A DNA stretch of 64,000 nucleotides from positions 434,001 through 498,000 of the forward strand of contig CAVZHY010000007.1 in NCBI GenBank assembly GCA_963775235.1, written 5' to 3'. The notes beneath the pieces were generated by a model. That model was not told where the DNA came from. It searched no databases and was given only the letters and a program-made list of their open reading frames with translations. The stretch's first letter is position 1, and each line of letters opens with the position of its first letter. Both the position numbers and the translations under genes were made by a program. Shown in pieces: positions 33,521-44,373 of the stretch. This DNA comes from JBBDMC01 sp963775235. GTDB taxonomy: Bacteria > Pseudomonadota > Alphaproteobacteria > Rhizobiales > Kaistiaceae.

Positions 33521-33778
33521 GGCTTCCTCCCGAGTTGCAACATCGAAGTGAGGTCCGAATCGATTTCGGCTTCTTCGTAGAGGATGATCGCGACGCTACT
33601 GCTTGAAAGGATCGAAGATCAAGCGCTGTCGAACCGGGCGGGACCATATGAAGTGAAACGCCTTGGGGGCAGAGCGAGTTCGACGCGAAGGGTGAGGGGC
33701 CTGCACCTATCGTGGTCAGGCCATCTCCTCACTCGCGGACATTTGGCGAATAACGCCCGGCGCTCTAACCCTCACCCG

Positions 33779-33808
33779 GAATCCCGATTGGCGCGCCAAC
33801 CGGGATTC
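33779..33808. repeat. Palindromic element with TTGGCGCGCCAA core
   Basis: GAATCCCG and CGGGATTC flank the 12-base palindrome TTGGCGCGCCAA, giving an almost perfect 30-base inverted repeat. A second small hairpin, CCCCCGA-N5-TCGGGGG, follows at 33812-33830. They may act as transcription stops or are mobile palindromic repeats. Confidence 0.6.
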
Positions 33809-33950
33809 CGACCCCCGATGAAGTCGGGGGCAGGCTCTCTCCCTCTGGGAGAAGTGAAAACGCGCGGCACCACGCGTTTTGGGGAGGGGCGTGCCGCCGG
33901 CCTGCGCCACAGATTGACGGCGGCCGGTTCGACGCCATCAAACCCCTCCC

Positions 33951-33993
33951 CGAAACTGCTTACGCAGTTTCGACCCTCCCGCAAGGGGAGGGT
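33951..33993. repeat. Two adjacent hairpins
   Basis: CGAAACTGC-N4-GCAGTTTCG (33951-33972) is directly followed by ACCCTCCC-N5-GGGAGGGT (33973-33993). Neither has a T run. Together they resemble intergenic repeat families rather than a terminator. Confidence 0.55.
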
Positions 33994-34055
33994 TGGCCGT
34001 CGAGCGAAGCGCACGGTTGTGCAACGGTCTTCTCCGGGAGAGGCGGCGTGGGTGG

Positions 34056-34895
34056 CTACTGCGTCGGGGTGTAGACCTCGCGGGTGAGCCAGCTGATCAC
34101 GTCGATGCTGAGCAGCTTCTCGGAACCGTCGAAGAGCTCCGCCCAGGTGCCGCCGCCGACGTCCCACTTGTAGTCGTGCGCCCGGGCGACGCCGGTCGTG
34201 GCGTTCCAGGTGATGTCCAGGCCCTGGTCGATCCGGTTGATCTGCACGGCCGTCGGGTCGGCGGCGGAGACGAACCGTGTATCGGAATTGCTGCGGCTCG
34301 CCGGCGGCGCCCGGTCGTAGGCGACGTCGAAGGATGCGTGCTCGCCGCCCGACGCGGCGAACTTCCAGTGCTCCTCGCCGTGGACGCCGGAGGCATCGGC
34401 GGTGGTGGAGCGCATCATCATCTGGTCGGTCGCGGGCAGGTAGTCCTTGAACGGGCCGGGCGCATCGGCCGGATCGGAGACGATGCCGCCGACGATGACC
34501 TGCACGTTGACGTTGTTGGCGGTGTCGTGCGCCGGCGCCGCGAGATACACGAGGCGGTTCATGCCGCTGCCGAGCGGACGGTTGTCCGGGCCTGTCACGC
34601 CGATCCGGTCGATGAAGACGAGCCGGATGTTGGCGTCCTTGGCGGCGCCTTGCGTGGCGACGTTGGGCGTGTAGCCAGCGGGAAGGGCGGCGGCGAGTGC
34701 CGCGTCAGGAACGTGGAAGTCGAGCTGCAGCCGCACCTCGGTGTCGGTCTCCTGCCACGTGCCGGCGACCGGCGGCCGGTTCGACGGCGGGGGCGGCGGT
34801 TTGGCGGGCTGCTGGGCCATCGCGCCCGAGGCAAGGAAGAATGCAGACATGAATGCCAGCGTCGCGCCAACGCCACCCGATTTACCCAAGTGCAT
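34056..34895 (-). CDS. Secreted protein of unknown function
   Basis: A 279-residue protein with a signal peptide (cleaved after about ASGAMAQ) and a proline-rich linker (PAKPPPPPSNRPP). The mature part is rich in beta strands; segments such as VPDAALAAALPAGYTPN and NIRLVFIDRIGVTG recall the acetoacetate-decarboxylase-like fold, but I am not sure. The ATG at 34895 has GGGAGG upstream. It would act in the periplasm. No operon partner. Confidence 0.6.
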   Translation of the reverse strand: MHLGKSGGVGATLAFMSAFFLASGAMAQQPAKPPPPPSNRPPVAGTWQETDTEVRLQLDFHVPDAALAAALPAGYTPNVATQGAAKDANIRLVFIDRIGVTGPDNRPLGSGMNRLVYLAAPAHDTANNVNVQVIVGGIVSDPADAPGPFKDYLPATDQMMMRSTTADASGVHGEEHWKFAASGGEHASFDVAYDRAPPASRSNSDTRFVSAADPTAVQINRIDQGLDITWNATTGVARAHDYKWDVGGGTWAELFDGSEKLLSIDVISWLTREVYTPTQ

Positions 34896-35211
34896 GTGAA
34901 CCTCCCTTTGGTTTTTGTGGTGACCCATTGATGGACGGGAAAATAGCGCTTTTCGGGCCCGGACTGTGGGCCTCGGTCAGAATATTTCTGCGGCCGGCAG
35001 CGGCGGTCGAAAGGATCCCGGGGTGTGATTGCGGTCACATGGGACAGCGCGAGTCATCGTGAACGGATGGTTTCACCCGAGGCGGATTCGTTCGGCTAAA
35101 TCCGACGGCCACGGTCAACGTTTTCTTATGGGGGGCGCGCGCACACTCTTATCGCGCGTTAACCATTTGACATTGAAGCGCGTTAACGAACCAAGCTCCT
35201 CGGGAGGCCGT

Positions 35212-35400
35212 ATGACAATCGTTCGCCCGTTCCTGTTCCTGGCGGCGGGATTCGCAACGCTGTTCTTGCTCGCCGAGTCCCTGGGCCTGATGCATGTCGT
35301 CGACGACATGTTCAGCGCGCCGAAGACGATGGTGGCGTTCGTCGCTTTCTGCGTGGCCATCGTCGCGATGCTGTCAAAACTGAGCAACCGCGTTCCGTAA
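35212..35400 (+). CDS. Small membrane protein, two helices
   Basis: A 62-residue protein with two hydrophobic helices (FLFLAAGFATLFLLAESLGL and MVAFVAFCVAIVAMLSKL). The ATG at 35212 has an excellent ribosome site, GGGAGG, four bases upstream. The function is unknown. Third-position GC supports coding. Confidence 0.62.
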   Translation: MTIVRPFLFLAAGFATLFLLAESLGLMHVVDDMFSAPKTMVAFVAFCVAIVAMLSKLSNRVP

Positions 35401-35611
35401 CCCGAAGTCACGAAGATCGTTCCCTCGCCGGCCGCGTTCCGCGCGGCCGGCGGGTGCGGTTGCGACATGTGCCGTGGCGCTTGGTTAAGGTCCGGTGTCC
35501 GGCGGGGCGTGCGACGCGCGCCCCTATGCAACCGAAGCTTCAGGTTTGCGGGCGTACACCATCTGGAATGGGAAAGACGCCGCGGGACTTTACTGAGGCA
35601 GGTCGGCAGAC

Positions 35612-35968
35612 GTGCGGGTGGTAGCAACGGCTTTCGTCGGCTTCCTGTTCGCGGGCGGCGGCACGTTCATCGGATTTGGCGGTGGACCCACCCTGGTGCA
35701 GTTTGCCGGCCTTGGCGCGGCATCGGCCGACGGGTGCCACCGCAGCTATCGCGGCGCCTGTCTGCCGCCACACGCGCTCGACGTCGATTGCGTCGGGCAG
35801 GAGGGTAACGGTCCGCTGTTCGTGACCGGGCCGTTCCGGGTCGTGGGCAACGACGATTATCACCTCGATCCGGACCACGACGGCATCGCCTGCGAATCTC
35901 CCTTCCCGCAGGGTACGCCCGGCGTTGTCAGCTATACCGACATTACGCTCGGGCCTGCCGGAGGCTGA
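35612..35968 (+). CDS. Secreted Excalibur-like calcium-binding protein
   Basis: A 118-residue protein starting at a GTG with a short signal-like hydrophobic segment. The mature part has SADGCHRSYRGACLPPHALD followed by DCVGQEGNGP and YHLDPDHDGIACE, which is the Excalibur-like pattern with a DxDxDG-type loop and paired cysteines. It would be periplasmic or extracellular. Function unknown; the domain often accompanies surface nucleases. Confidence 0.7.
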   Translation: MRVVATAFVGFLFAGGGTFIGFGGGPTLVQFAGLGAASADGCHRSYRGACLPPHALDVDCVGQEGNGPLFVTGPFRVVGNDDYHLDPDHDGIACESPFPQGTPGVVSYTDITLGPAGG

Positions 35969-36032
35969 GCCCCGGATCGCGGGACGTGATAGCCTCGCCG
36001 GACAGAATTCCAATCCGGCGGCTCCCGATCAG

Positions 36033-36500
36033 ATGAGCGCTCTCACCCGCCTCAGGCGCCTGCCGCTCCGGCTGTTCATGCTCTACGCCCGCATGGCCAA
36101 CGGCATGACGCTTGGCGTGCGCGGCGTGGTGTTCGACGGCGAGGGCCGCGTGCTCCTGGTGCGGCATACGTACCTCAGGGGCTGGCACCTGCCCGGCGGC
36201 GGGGTCGCGGTCGGCGAGACCGCGGAGGCGGCGGTCGTGCGCGAGCTCGCCGAGGAGGCGGGCGTTGCCGTCGACGGGCGGCCGCAGCCCTTCGGCTTCT
36301 ACTTCCGCCGCGGGCGCGACCACGTGGCGGTGTTCGTCTGCCGGCAATGGCATGAGGTCAGGCGGCCGAAGGCGGCGCGGTTGGAGATCGCCGAGGTGCG
36401 CTTCTTTTCACCGGACGCGCTGCCGGAGGGGGCGAGCGAAGGCACGCGCCGCCGCCTCGCCGAGATCCTCGGCGGAGAGGAGCGGTCGGCCACGTGGTGA
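36033..36500 (+). CDS. Nudix hydrolase
   Basis: A 155-residue Nudix protein. The Nudix box GGGVAVGETAEAAVVRELAE then EAG fits G-x5-E-x7-REU-x-EE-x-G-U at about residues 55-77. Upstream strand VRGVVFDGEGRVLLVRHTYL is typical. I chose the ATG at 36033 (MSALTRLRRL). The substrate is a nucleoside diphosphate derivative of unknown type. Confidence 0.85.
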   Translation: MSALTRLRRLPLRLFMLYARMANGMTLGVRGVVFDGEGRVLLVRHTYLRGWHLPGGGVAVGETAEAAVVRELAEEAGVAVDGRPQPFGFYFRRGRDHVAVFVCRQWHEVRRPKAARLEIAEVRFFSPDALPEGASEGTRRRLAEILGGEERSATW

Positions 36501-36702
36501 GCCGATCTGGACGGGTCGCGGCACCCGTGGTACGAGCGCCGCCGCAACGGGGTCTGGTGGACGCGATGACACGGCCGATCGAGCGACGACGAGCGGGGTT
36601 GGGTGACACGCCGTCACCTGCCGCCATCCGGCCCGCGGCCGTTCACGCCAGCTGAGCGCCTCGTCAGGGCCGGATCGTTTTGATCCTTCCACGGGCCCTG
36701 CC

Positions 36703-37203
36703 ATGACCCCCGAAACCTTCGCATACCGGCTCGAGCAGCCGGACGATGTCCCCACCATTGAGGCGCTGCAGGCCGAGCTGTTCGGCCCGGAGCGGTTCAA
36801 GCGCGCCGCCTACGTGCTGCGCGATGGCGTCGCGCCCGATCCGGCGCTGTCGTTCGTCGCGCTTTCAGGCGATCGCCTCGTCGCCTCGGTGCGAATGACG
36901 CCGATCACCATCGGCGGGCGCCCGGCGCTGATCCTCGGGCCGCTGGTCGTTGCGCCGGCGTTCAAGGGACGCGGCGCCGGCAAGGCGCTGGTCAGGATGA
37001 CACTGGCGGCGGCGCGTGAAGCGGGGCACGAGGTCGTGATGCTGGTCGGCGACCTGCCGTACTACGGGCCGCTCGGCTTCACCTTTCTCGGCCGCGACGT
37101 CATTACGCTGCCGGCGCCGGTCGACCCCGACCGGGTGCTGGTGGCGGGGCTGGCCGAGGGCGCGCTGGAGGGGCTTGGCGGCAGGGCGGAACGGGTGCGT
37201 TAG
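36703..37203 (+). CDS. GNAT N-acetyltransferase (YhbS-like)
   Basis: A 166-residue acetyltransferase. The acetyl-CoA site is LVVAPAFKGRGAGKALVRMT (about 85-104), followed by the hydrophobic strand HEVVMLVGDLPYYGPLGF typical of the YhbS group. Start ATG at 36703. Substrate not predictable. The gene stands alone between a Nudix and an alpha/beta hydrolase gene. Confidence 0.85.
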   Translation: MTPETFAYRLEQPDDVPTIEALQAELFGPERFKRAAYVLRDGVAPDPALSFVALSGDRLVASVRMTPITIGGRPALILGPLVVAPAFKGRGAGKALVRMTLAAAREAGHEVVMLVGDLPYYGPLGFTFLGRDVITLPAPVDPDRVLVAGLAEGALEGLGGRAERVR

Positions 37204-37277
37204 CGCCCGCTGCGTTTCTTCGCGACCGCGCCGCGATCGGCTAAGCTCACTCTGTCCAGGCGGTTCGGCATTTGGCG

Positions 37278-38424
37278 ATGAAGCGAAGAACTCCTGATTT
37301 CCGCATTGCTGGTCGTGGTGGTGGCGATCGGTGCCGCCGCTCTCGGCGTCGGCTGGTACTACGCCGGCGAGATCGAGGACGCCGCCCTCGCCGTCGTCCA
37401 CGCCACGCCCCCGCCCGACATGGTCGTGCTCGCGGCCGGTGACGGCACCGTCACCCTTGGCGTCACCAACAAGACTGACGTCACCTACGGCGACTGGTGG
37501 CGGCCCGGCACCTGGGGCCTCCAATGGGACGGCGGCTACGCCCAGGTGGGCAAGGTCATCACCCGTGACGACGACGAAAAGGTCGTGCGGCAGTTGATCC
37601 CGGTCAGCGGCACGCTTGCAGCCGGTGACTACGTCTTGTTCGACCGGGAGGCCTTCGACGGCGATCCGCAATCGGCGCTCGACCTGCCCTTCAAGGAGGT
37701 CACGTTCCCATCCGAGCTCGGTCCCCTCGGTGCCTGGCAGGTGAGCGGCGCCGGACCAACCTGGGCGATCTACGTCCACGGCCACCGGGCGACCCGCATG
37801 TCGTCGCTCCGCATCCTGCCGACGCTGGTCAAATCCGGCTTGCCGACACTGGTCATCCAATACCGCAACGACGCCGGCGTCGCCCCTTCCGCCAGCGGGC
37901 ATTACGATTTCGGAATCAGCGAATGGCGGGACCTCGAGGCCGCCGTCCGCTACGCACTGGGCGAGGGTGCCAAGAACGTGGTGCTGGTGGGTCCAAGCAT
38001 GGGCGGCGGCATCATCGTCAACTTCCTCTACCGGTCGGCACTGGCCGACCGGGTGCGCGCCGTGATCCTCGACGCGCCGATGCTCGACTTCGGTGCGGTG
38101 GTCGACCTGGGCGGCGAGGAACGGAACCTGCCGCCGCTATTGACCTGGCTGGGCAAGACCGTCGCCGGCTGGCGCTTCGGCATCGACTGGAGCGCGCTCG
38201 ACTACGTCGCCAAGGCCGACCGGCTGCACGTGCCGATCCTGCTGTTCCACGGGGACGCGGACCGCACCGTGCCGATCCGCCCCAGCGACGCGCTCGCCGC
38301 CGCCCGTCCGGACATCGTCACCTACATCCGCCTCAAGGACGTGACCCATGCGGCAGCGTGGAACAGCGATCCGGCCACCTACGACCGGGAGGTCAGCGAC
38401 TTCCTCAAGCGAACCGCGCCGTAG
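37278..38424 (+). CDS. Alpha/beta hydrolase with N-terminal membrane anchor (start damaged)
   Basis: The main frame encodes about 372 residues from 37306 (TTG). The fold and catalytic serine are clear: LVGPSMGGGIIVNF, an aspartate in LLFHGDADRTVPI and a histidine in DVTHAAAW. Upstream, an ATG at 37278 gives MKRR and, if one base near 37290 is dropped, continues in frame as LLISALLVVVVAIGAAALGV, a normal signal anchor; as given, that frame stops after six codons. So the true start is likely 37278. The protein would be anchored in the inner membrane with its hydrolase domain outside. Substrate unknown. Confidence 0.75.
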
Positions 38425-38593
38425 GGCGTCAACGCGCCGTCTGTTCCCCGGGCGCGGTGCAGCACGCAGTGATGCACCGCGGAACCGGGGCCTACCGGTT
38501 AGTCGGTGTGGATCCCGGGTCGGCAGCGCACCATTCCCATGCTGCGGCTCACGCCCGGGAAACGCCGTCGTGCAAAGGGTTGCGCAAGGGACG

Positions 38594-39013
38594 TCAGCGC
38601 GCACCCGTGTTGAGCGCGACGGCGGCGCGGACGAGCGCCTTGAACGCCTTCTCGTCGATCTTCCCGCCCGCGTGGAAATCGATGGCGCGCCGCACGTTGC
38701 CGTCGAGGCTGGAGTTGAAGAGCCCGGAGGGGTCGTCAAGCGCGGCGCCGCGGGCGAAGGTCAGCTTCACTTTGTCCTTGTAAGTCTCGCCGGTGCAGAC
38801 GATGCCGGCGTGCTCCCACACCGGCACCCCCAGTGGGTTCGACGCCTTCCGCCATTTCACCGCTTCGACAATGTCGGGGTCGGCCGCCCTGATGAGGCGC
38901 CGGACCCGCGCCAGCGTCTCGCCCCGCCAATCGCCCAGCCCGGCAATCTTCGCGTCGATGACGCGGGAGGGGGAGGCATCTCCCGGTCGTTCGTTCGAGG
39001 CAGGCTGCTTCAT
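38594..39013 (-). CDS. DUF1801-domain protein
   Basis: About 139 residues from the ATG at 39013 (an ATG at 39034 is also possible). The DUF1801 block is seen in LARVRRLIRAADPDIVEAVK, WEHAGIVCTGETYKDKVKL and HAGGKIDEKAFKALVRAAVA. The function of this domain is not established. It is a stand-alone gene. Confidence 0.8.
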   Translation of the reverse strand: MKQPASNERPGDASPSRVIDAKIAGLGDWRGETLARVRRLIRAADPDIVEAVKWRKASNPLGVPVWEHAGIVCTGETYKDKVKLTFARGAALDDPSGLFNSSLDGNVRRAIDFHAGGKIDEKAFKALVRAAVALNTGAR

Positions 39014-39058
39014 GGTGGTCTTCGCTCGCGGCATCGCCCCATCAGGGCGCGCTCGCTC

Positions 39059-39289
39059 CTAAATGCCCAGCGCGTCACGCGCTTGAGGGGAATCCATCAG
39101 GATGTTTTCTCCAAGCATTTGGGCGAAACGATCGAAGCTGTCGCGATCTTCCTCAATCGATCCTCTGGGAAGGTCGATTGAAGTGTAAAACTGCTTCTCC
39201 TTGCCTTGCACTATCCTGAATATCGACAAGACCCGCCTTTCGCGGTCAATTTCAATAAGGTGGCTATGTTGCACGGTTCTTTCGCGCAT
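39059..39289 (-). CDS. Hypothetical protein
   Basis: A 76-residue soluble protein (MRERTVQHSHLIEIDRERRV) with no domain I recognise. The ATG at 39289 seems better than a TTG at 39304. Its GC content is lower than that of neighbours. It lies 24 bases downstream of the DUF1801 start region on the same strand, so they may be cotranscribed. Confidence 0.5.
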   Translation of the reverse strand: MRERTVQHSHLIEIDRERRVLSIFRIVQGKEKQFYTSIDLPRGSIEEDRDSFDRFAQMLGENILMDSPQARDALGI

Positions 39290-39455
39290 AGTCAGTCGTT
39301 CCAATTGTTGAGTGGCGGGATGAGCCTACAGGCCTAAGCCCATCGTGCCACCGCGGATGAGGAGATGGGATTTCGCCCCGCTCGTCCACGACAACTTCCC
39401 AGCCTGGATTGCGCTGCGCTCCATGCGGGCTACGGGGCTGCGTACCGGCGAGACC

Positions 39456-41569
39456 CTACCGCCCCTCGCGGAGCCAGGTGGCGAAGGGGAGGCCGACGAG
39501 CGCCAGGAGGCCGAAGAGGCCGGCGACGCCGAAGAGGCCGAGGAAGCCGTAGAACAGCGGGATGCGGCTGATGCCCTTCAGCACGGTCGCGTCGGTGGTG
39601 TGGATGCCGATCCAGTCGGAGCCGCCCATGGTGACGCCGGAGCGCATGGGCACGATGCGCGGCAGCGTCAGGTTGCCGGAGGCATCCGCCATGCGGGCGA
39701 TGCGGCCGTGGGTCTCGTCCACCAGCGGCTTGAGCTTGTCGGGCGGTCGAACGCGCGTCGATGAACTCGCGCGGATTGGCCGGGCCGACGTTGGCGAAGG
39801 CGCGCTTGTCGTCCTGCTCGACGCGGTAGAGGCCGATCTCGTCGGCCTTCATGGTCGCCCGCCACAGGCCCGGCTCGGCGTCGGTCGAGCGTCAGCGTCT
39901 CGGTGGCGCCCGAAGGCTTGGTGACGGTCACCGGCGTGGTCGTGTCGGCCATGGTCTGCCGCTCGACGGTGAGGTCGCCGCCGCGGGCCTTGGCGCGCAG
40001 CGCCTCTTCCTCGAGGTCCGGCTCCTTCATCAGCCAGTGGGCGAGCCGGCGCAGGAGATCGACCTGGGGCCCGCCGCCCTCGTAGCCGCGCGCCCACAGC
40101 CACGTGTCGTCGGACAGCAGCAGCGCCACGCGCCCCTTGTCCTGGCGCTGGAGGACGAGCAGCGGCTTGTCCTCGGCGCCCTTCATGACGACGCTGCCCT
40201 GCGGCTGGTCGACGTCGATCAGGCGGAAGAAGCGGCCCCAGTGCGGCGGATCGGAATCGGAGCCGGCGCAGGCCGCGGGTGACCGGGTGGCGCTCGCCGA
40301 GATCGGTGACGCGGGCGTAGTACGGCTCGTCGATGATCTTGCCGGTCGGCGCCGCCGGCAGCACCGGCGCCAGCGGCGTGTCGTAGAGGCTGCCGGCGTC
40401 GGCGTAGTCGGGCCCGGCGGCGACGAGCAGCGCGCCGCCGTCGCGGACGTAGCGGGCGATGTTGTCGAAGTAGAGCAGCGGCAGCACGCCGCGCCGCTGG
40501 TAGCGGTCGAAGATGATCAGGTCGAACTGGTCGATCTTCTCCGAGAACAGCTCGCGGGTGGGGAAGGCGATCAGCGACAGCTGGTTGATCGGCGTGCCGT
40601 CCTGCTTCTCCGGCGGCCTGCAGGATGGTGAAGTGGACGAGGTCGACCGAGGCGTCGGACTTCAGCAGGTTGCGCCAGGTGCGCTCGCCGGCGTGCGGCT
40701 CGCCGGAGACGAGCAGCACGCGCAGGTTCTCGCGGATGCCCTCGATGTCGACGACGGCGCGGTTGTTGATCGGCGGTCAGCTCGCCGGCAGCGGCGCCGC
40801 CTCGAACTCGATGATGTTGGGGCCGCCGTGGGGGATGTCGACGGTGAGCTCGGACTCCGCGCCCGGGGTGACCGTGTCCGACGGACAGCGGGTCGCCGTC
40901 GCGGTTGACGGTGACGCTGCACGTCGCCGGGTGGGCCGCCGCCGTCGTCGATGACGCGGAACTTGATGGTCTGCTTCTCGTTGACGATGCCGAAGCGCGG
41001 CGCGTTGTCGATGACGATGCGGCGGTCGCGCTCGTCGTCGTGGCCGGAGAGGAGCACGTGCAGCGGCGCGGCGGGCGGCAGGGCGGCGCGGCTGTCGGGG
41101 ATGTCGTGGACCTGGCCGTCGGTCAGCATGATGACGGCGCCGACGCGCTCCGGCGGCACGTCGGCAAGCGCCGTCGCCAGCGGGCCGAACAGCTGGGTGC
41201 CGTCGACCGGCGCGCCGCCGTCTGGGCCGCCGGCCTCGACGGTGCGCACCTCGATGTTGTGGAACGCGGCGAGGCGCTGCTTCAGCGCCGCCGCGGCCGC
41301 GGCCGTCGTCTTGTCGCGCCCGTCGAGCCTCTGGCTGGCGCTCTGGTCGACGACCAGCGCGACGACGGTGGGCAGCGGCTCGCGGTCCTCGTTGAGGAGC
41401 ACCGGGTTGGCCAGCGCCAGCAGCAGCGCCAGCGCCGCGGCGGCGCGAAGCCACGCGCCGCGGCATGCGGCGCAGCAGGCCGGGAATGATCAGGGCGGCG
41501 ACGACGACGCCGACGACGGCGACGAAAACCGTCGGCACGACCGGCGCGAACGACGATCGACCAGTTCAT
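39456..41569 (-). pseudogene. Large membrane protein, amidotransferase-like/VWA-like (moxR operon, many frameshifts)
   Basis: Read in pieces, this is one protein of about 700 residues. It starts MNWSI, has an N-terminal membrane segment (TVFVAVVGVVVAALIIPGLL), then a VWA-like part (VVALVVDQSASQRLDGRDKT, VGAVIMLTDGQVHDIPDS). A class I amidotransferase-like middle part follows (LRVLLVSGEPHAGERTWRNL, GGALLVAAGPDYADAGSLYD), and the end is a membrane segment FYGFLGLFGVAGLFGLLALV. At least six frame changes break it (for example near 40,925, 40,780, 40,615, 40,265 and 39,890). Removing single bases restores the protein, so I suspect errors rather than decay. Its ATG at 41569 follows the DUF4159 stop by two bases. 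Confidence 0.65.
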
Positions 41570-41571
41570 CG

Positions 41572-44373
41572 TCACTGCCCCAGCCGTTCGAGCAGGGCCG
41601 GCACGTGCACCTGATCGGCCTTGTAGTTGCCGGTCAGGGTGTACATGACGATGTTGATGCCGGCGCGGAAGGCCATCTCGCGCTGCAGCGGATCGGTCGG
41701 CACGGTCGGGAACAGGAAGTTGCCGGCGTCGTCCGTCGCCCAGGCGCCGGCGAAATCGTTCTCGGTGATCAGGATGGTGAGACGCCGTCGCCGGCCTGCA
41801 CCGGGCGGTCGGCGCGCTGCGTCCGATTTCGGTCGCCTCCACCCACAGCGGGCCGCCGGAGTAGCGGCCGGGGAAGTCGTTGAGCAGATAGAACGCCTTG
41901 GTCAGCACGTGGTCGGCGGGCACCGGCTCGAGCGGCGGGATGTCGAGGCCGGCAAGCATCTGGCGCAGCCGCTCCACCGCCGGGCGTGCCGGAGAACGAG
42001 TTGACGGTGGTGGAGCGTTCCAGCTGGTCGCGGGTGTCGAACAGCACCGAGCCGCCCTGGCGCATGTAGGCGTCGATGCGCGCCATGGTCGCCGGCGTCG
42101 GCATCTCGGCTGTCCGGCGTGATCGCCCAGTAGATCAGCGGGAAGAAGGCGAGTTCGTCGTGCGACGGATCGACGCCGATCGGATCGCCGGGCTCCAGCG
42201 CGGTCCGCTCGGCGAGCACCTGCGAGAGGCCGCGCAGCCCGGCGCGGCTGATGTCGTCGACCTCGGCGTTGCCGGTGATGACGTAGGCGAGGTGGGTCGT
42301 GTCGACGGCATGCAGCGCGAACTGGTCGCCCGCCTCGTCGGCGCGCGGCGCGGCTGCCGTGCAGCATGACGGCGCCGCGACGAAGAGCGCGAGCGTGGCC
42401 GCCGCCGGCGTCGCGCGCCGGCGGCGCCAGCGCAGGCCGCCGCTGAGCCACAGCACGGCCAGCGCGTCGAGGGCGAGCAGCGCCGCGGCCAGCGCGATCA
42501 GCCACGGCGAGATCGCGACCGGCGCAGCGGTCGGGTAGGCCCGCGCGCGTCACGCCGCTGCGGCCGGCGGCTCGAACGGCGCGAGCGTCGGCGTTCTCGT
42601 CGAGCAGGTTGAGCGCGCGGAAGCCGTCCTCGCTGCCGTAAAGGCCGGGCGGATGGGTCGGGCCGGGCACGATGGCGCCGAGGTCGCCGGCGATCGGCTC
42701 GGCGTCGGCGCCGGGCGTGGTGAAGCGGCCGTAGCCGTCGAGCAGGCGGTAGGGGCGATCGGCTGGCTGGCGTTGGCGTTGGCCGTGCCCGCCGGCGCGC
42801 TGTTCGAGAACGCGACGATCCGCCGAAGCATGTCCACGAAGGTGCCCGAAAGCGGCAGGTTGGACCAGCTCGTTTCGGCGGTGACGTGGAAGAGGATGAG
42901 CCAGCCCTTGCCGAGCGGCGCGGCGGTGACCAGCGGCGTGCCGTCGGCGAGCGCCGCCCAGGTGCGGTCGGCAAGCGAGCCGTCGGGCTCGGCCAGCACC
43001 TGGCGCTTGACCAGCACGTCGTGGGGACCGTCAGCCCGGCGAACGGGCTGTTGGGCGAGAAGCTCGCCAGCGGCTGCGGCGTCTCCCACGACAGGCTGCC
43101 GCCGAGCACGCGGTCGCCATGGCGCAGCGCCACCGGGATCAGCGCAGTCGGTCGGCGGCGGCGAGACGCGGGCCGGCGAAGCGGACCAGAACGCCGCCGT
43201 CCGCACCCAGCTCCGACACCTGATTCTCGACGTCCGGCGTCAGGTTGCCGATGTCGGCCATGGCGATGACCGAGCAGCCGGCCTGGATCAGGTCGGGCAC
43301 CGCGATGGCCGCGTTGGCGTCGCGCGGCTGGCGCACGTCGGCAAAGGGCTCGACCGCGCGCGAGATGTAGTAGAGCGGCGACAGCAGCGGCTGGGCGGAC
43401 TCCGATCGAAGCACCGGAGAGAAGCCCGATGCGGCGCCGGCGCCAGCGGTCGTCGAGCAGCTGCACGGCGCCGGCGGAGTTCGGCCCCGACGATCTCGAT
43501 GCGCACGATCTCGTTGCGCAACTCGACCGGCAGGGTGAACTTCGCCTCGGCCGCGTTGCTTGCCGGCGGCGAAGGTGACCGGCGTCTCGCCGATGATGCG
43601 GCCCTTGATATCGCTGGCGCGGACGACGCCGCTGGCCGGCGCGGTCGCGGCTCGGCGCACGGCCGGAACGCTCAGCGCGTCGGCGGCGCCGGCCGGCGGC
43701 TTCACCGCCATCAGGTCGGCGCCGGTGTCGGCGTAGGCAATGATCGGCCCGTTGACATGGCGGTCAGCGTGGCGGCGAACGCGTCTGCGGCGTCGCCGCC
43801 AAGCCCGTCGGAGAGCCAGCCGCGCCGCCGAAGCCGGCGCTCGCCGCGCGGCTTCAGCGCCGGGGCAAGGTCGGCGTAGCGCGCCGGCCACGGCTCGGGC
43901 GCCAGCGCGTCGAGCCGATCGGCTGATGGTGGTCGATCGGCCGGCAACAGCGACTGGTTGGGCGCCTCGGCCGTGGCCAGCAGCGCGACCGGCCGGCCGG
44001 CGTGCGCGGCCAGGCCGACGATGCGGTGGGCGGTCTCGACGATCGACTTCCAGTCGGGGCGCCGCCGCCCAGCCGTTGTCGACCACGACCAGCAGCGGGC
44101 CGGTGCCGGGCGCGACTTCGCCTGTCGGTTTGAACACCGGTCCGGCCAGCGCGAAGATGACGGCGGCGGCGAGCAGCAGGCGGAGCGCCGTCAGCCACCA
44201 GGGGCTGCGGGCGGGCTGCTCTTCCTTGCCGCTCGATCTCGAGCAGCAGCCGGGTCGGCGGGAACTGCTCCAGCCGCGGCTTCGGCGGCATCAGGCGCAG
44301 AAAGTACCAGATGACCGGCAGCGCCAGCAGCGCCGCCAGCATGCCGGCGTTGGCGAAGGCGAGACGCGCTCAT
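41572..44373 (-). pseudogene. BatA-like N-terminal/DUF4159 membrane protein (many frameshifts)
   Basis: Pieces in all three frames give one protein of about 920 residues. The start overlaps the DUF58 stop (ATGA at 44370-44373). The N-terminal BatA-like part has MLAALLALPVIWYFLRLMPP and two membrane helices. A long periplasmic-looking part follows (SWWETPQ-like region, GKGWLILFHVTAETSWSNL). Two helices then come (SPWLIALAAALLALDALAVL), and a DUF4159 domain ends in NIVMYTLTGNYKADQVHVPA. I count at least a dozen single-base breaks. This operon type is widespread in Alphaproteobacteria; its function (possibly cell-envelope related) is not established. Confidence 0.65.

Larger units (their letters stand above)
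33521..34055. other. Repeat-rich intergenic region
   Basis: This 535-base region has no credible gene. It contains several hairpin-forming sequences (33779-33808, 33812-33830, 33951-33972 and 33973-33993) mixed with blocks like CTCTCCCTCTGGGAG. Such mosaic elements are dispersed non-coding repeats seen between genes of many Alphaproteobacteria. Confidence 0.6.
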
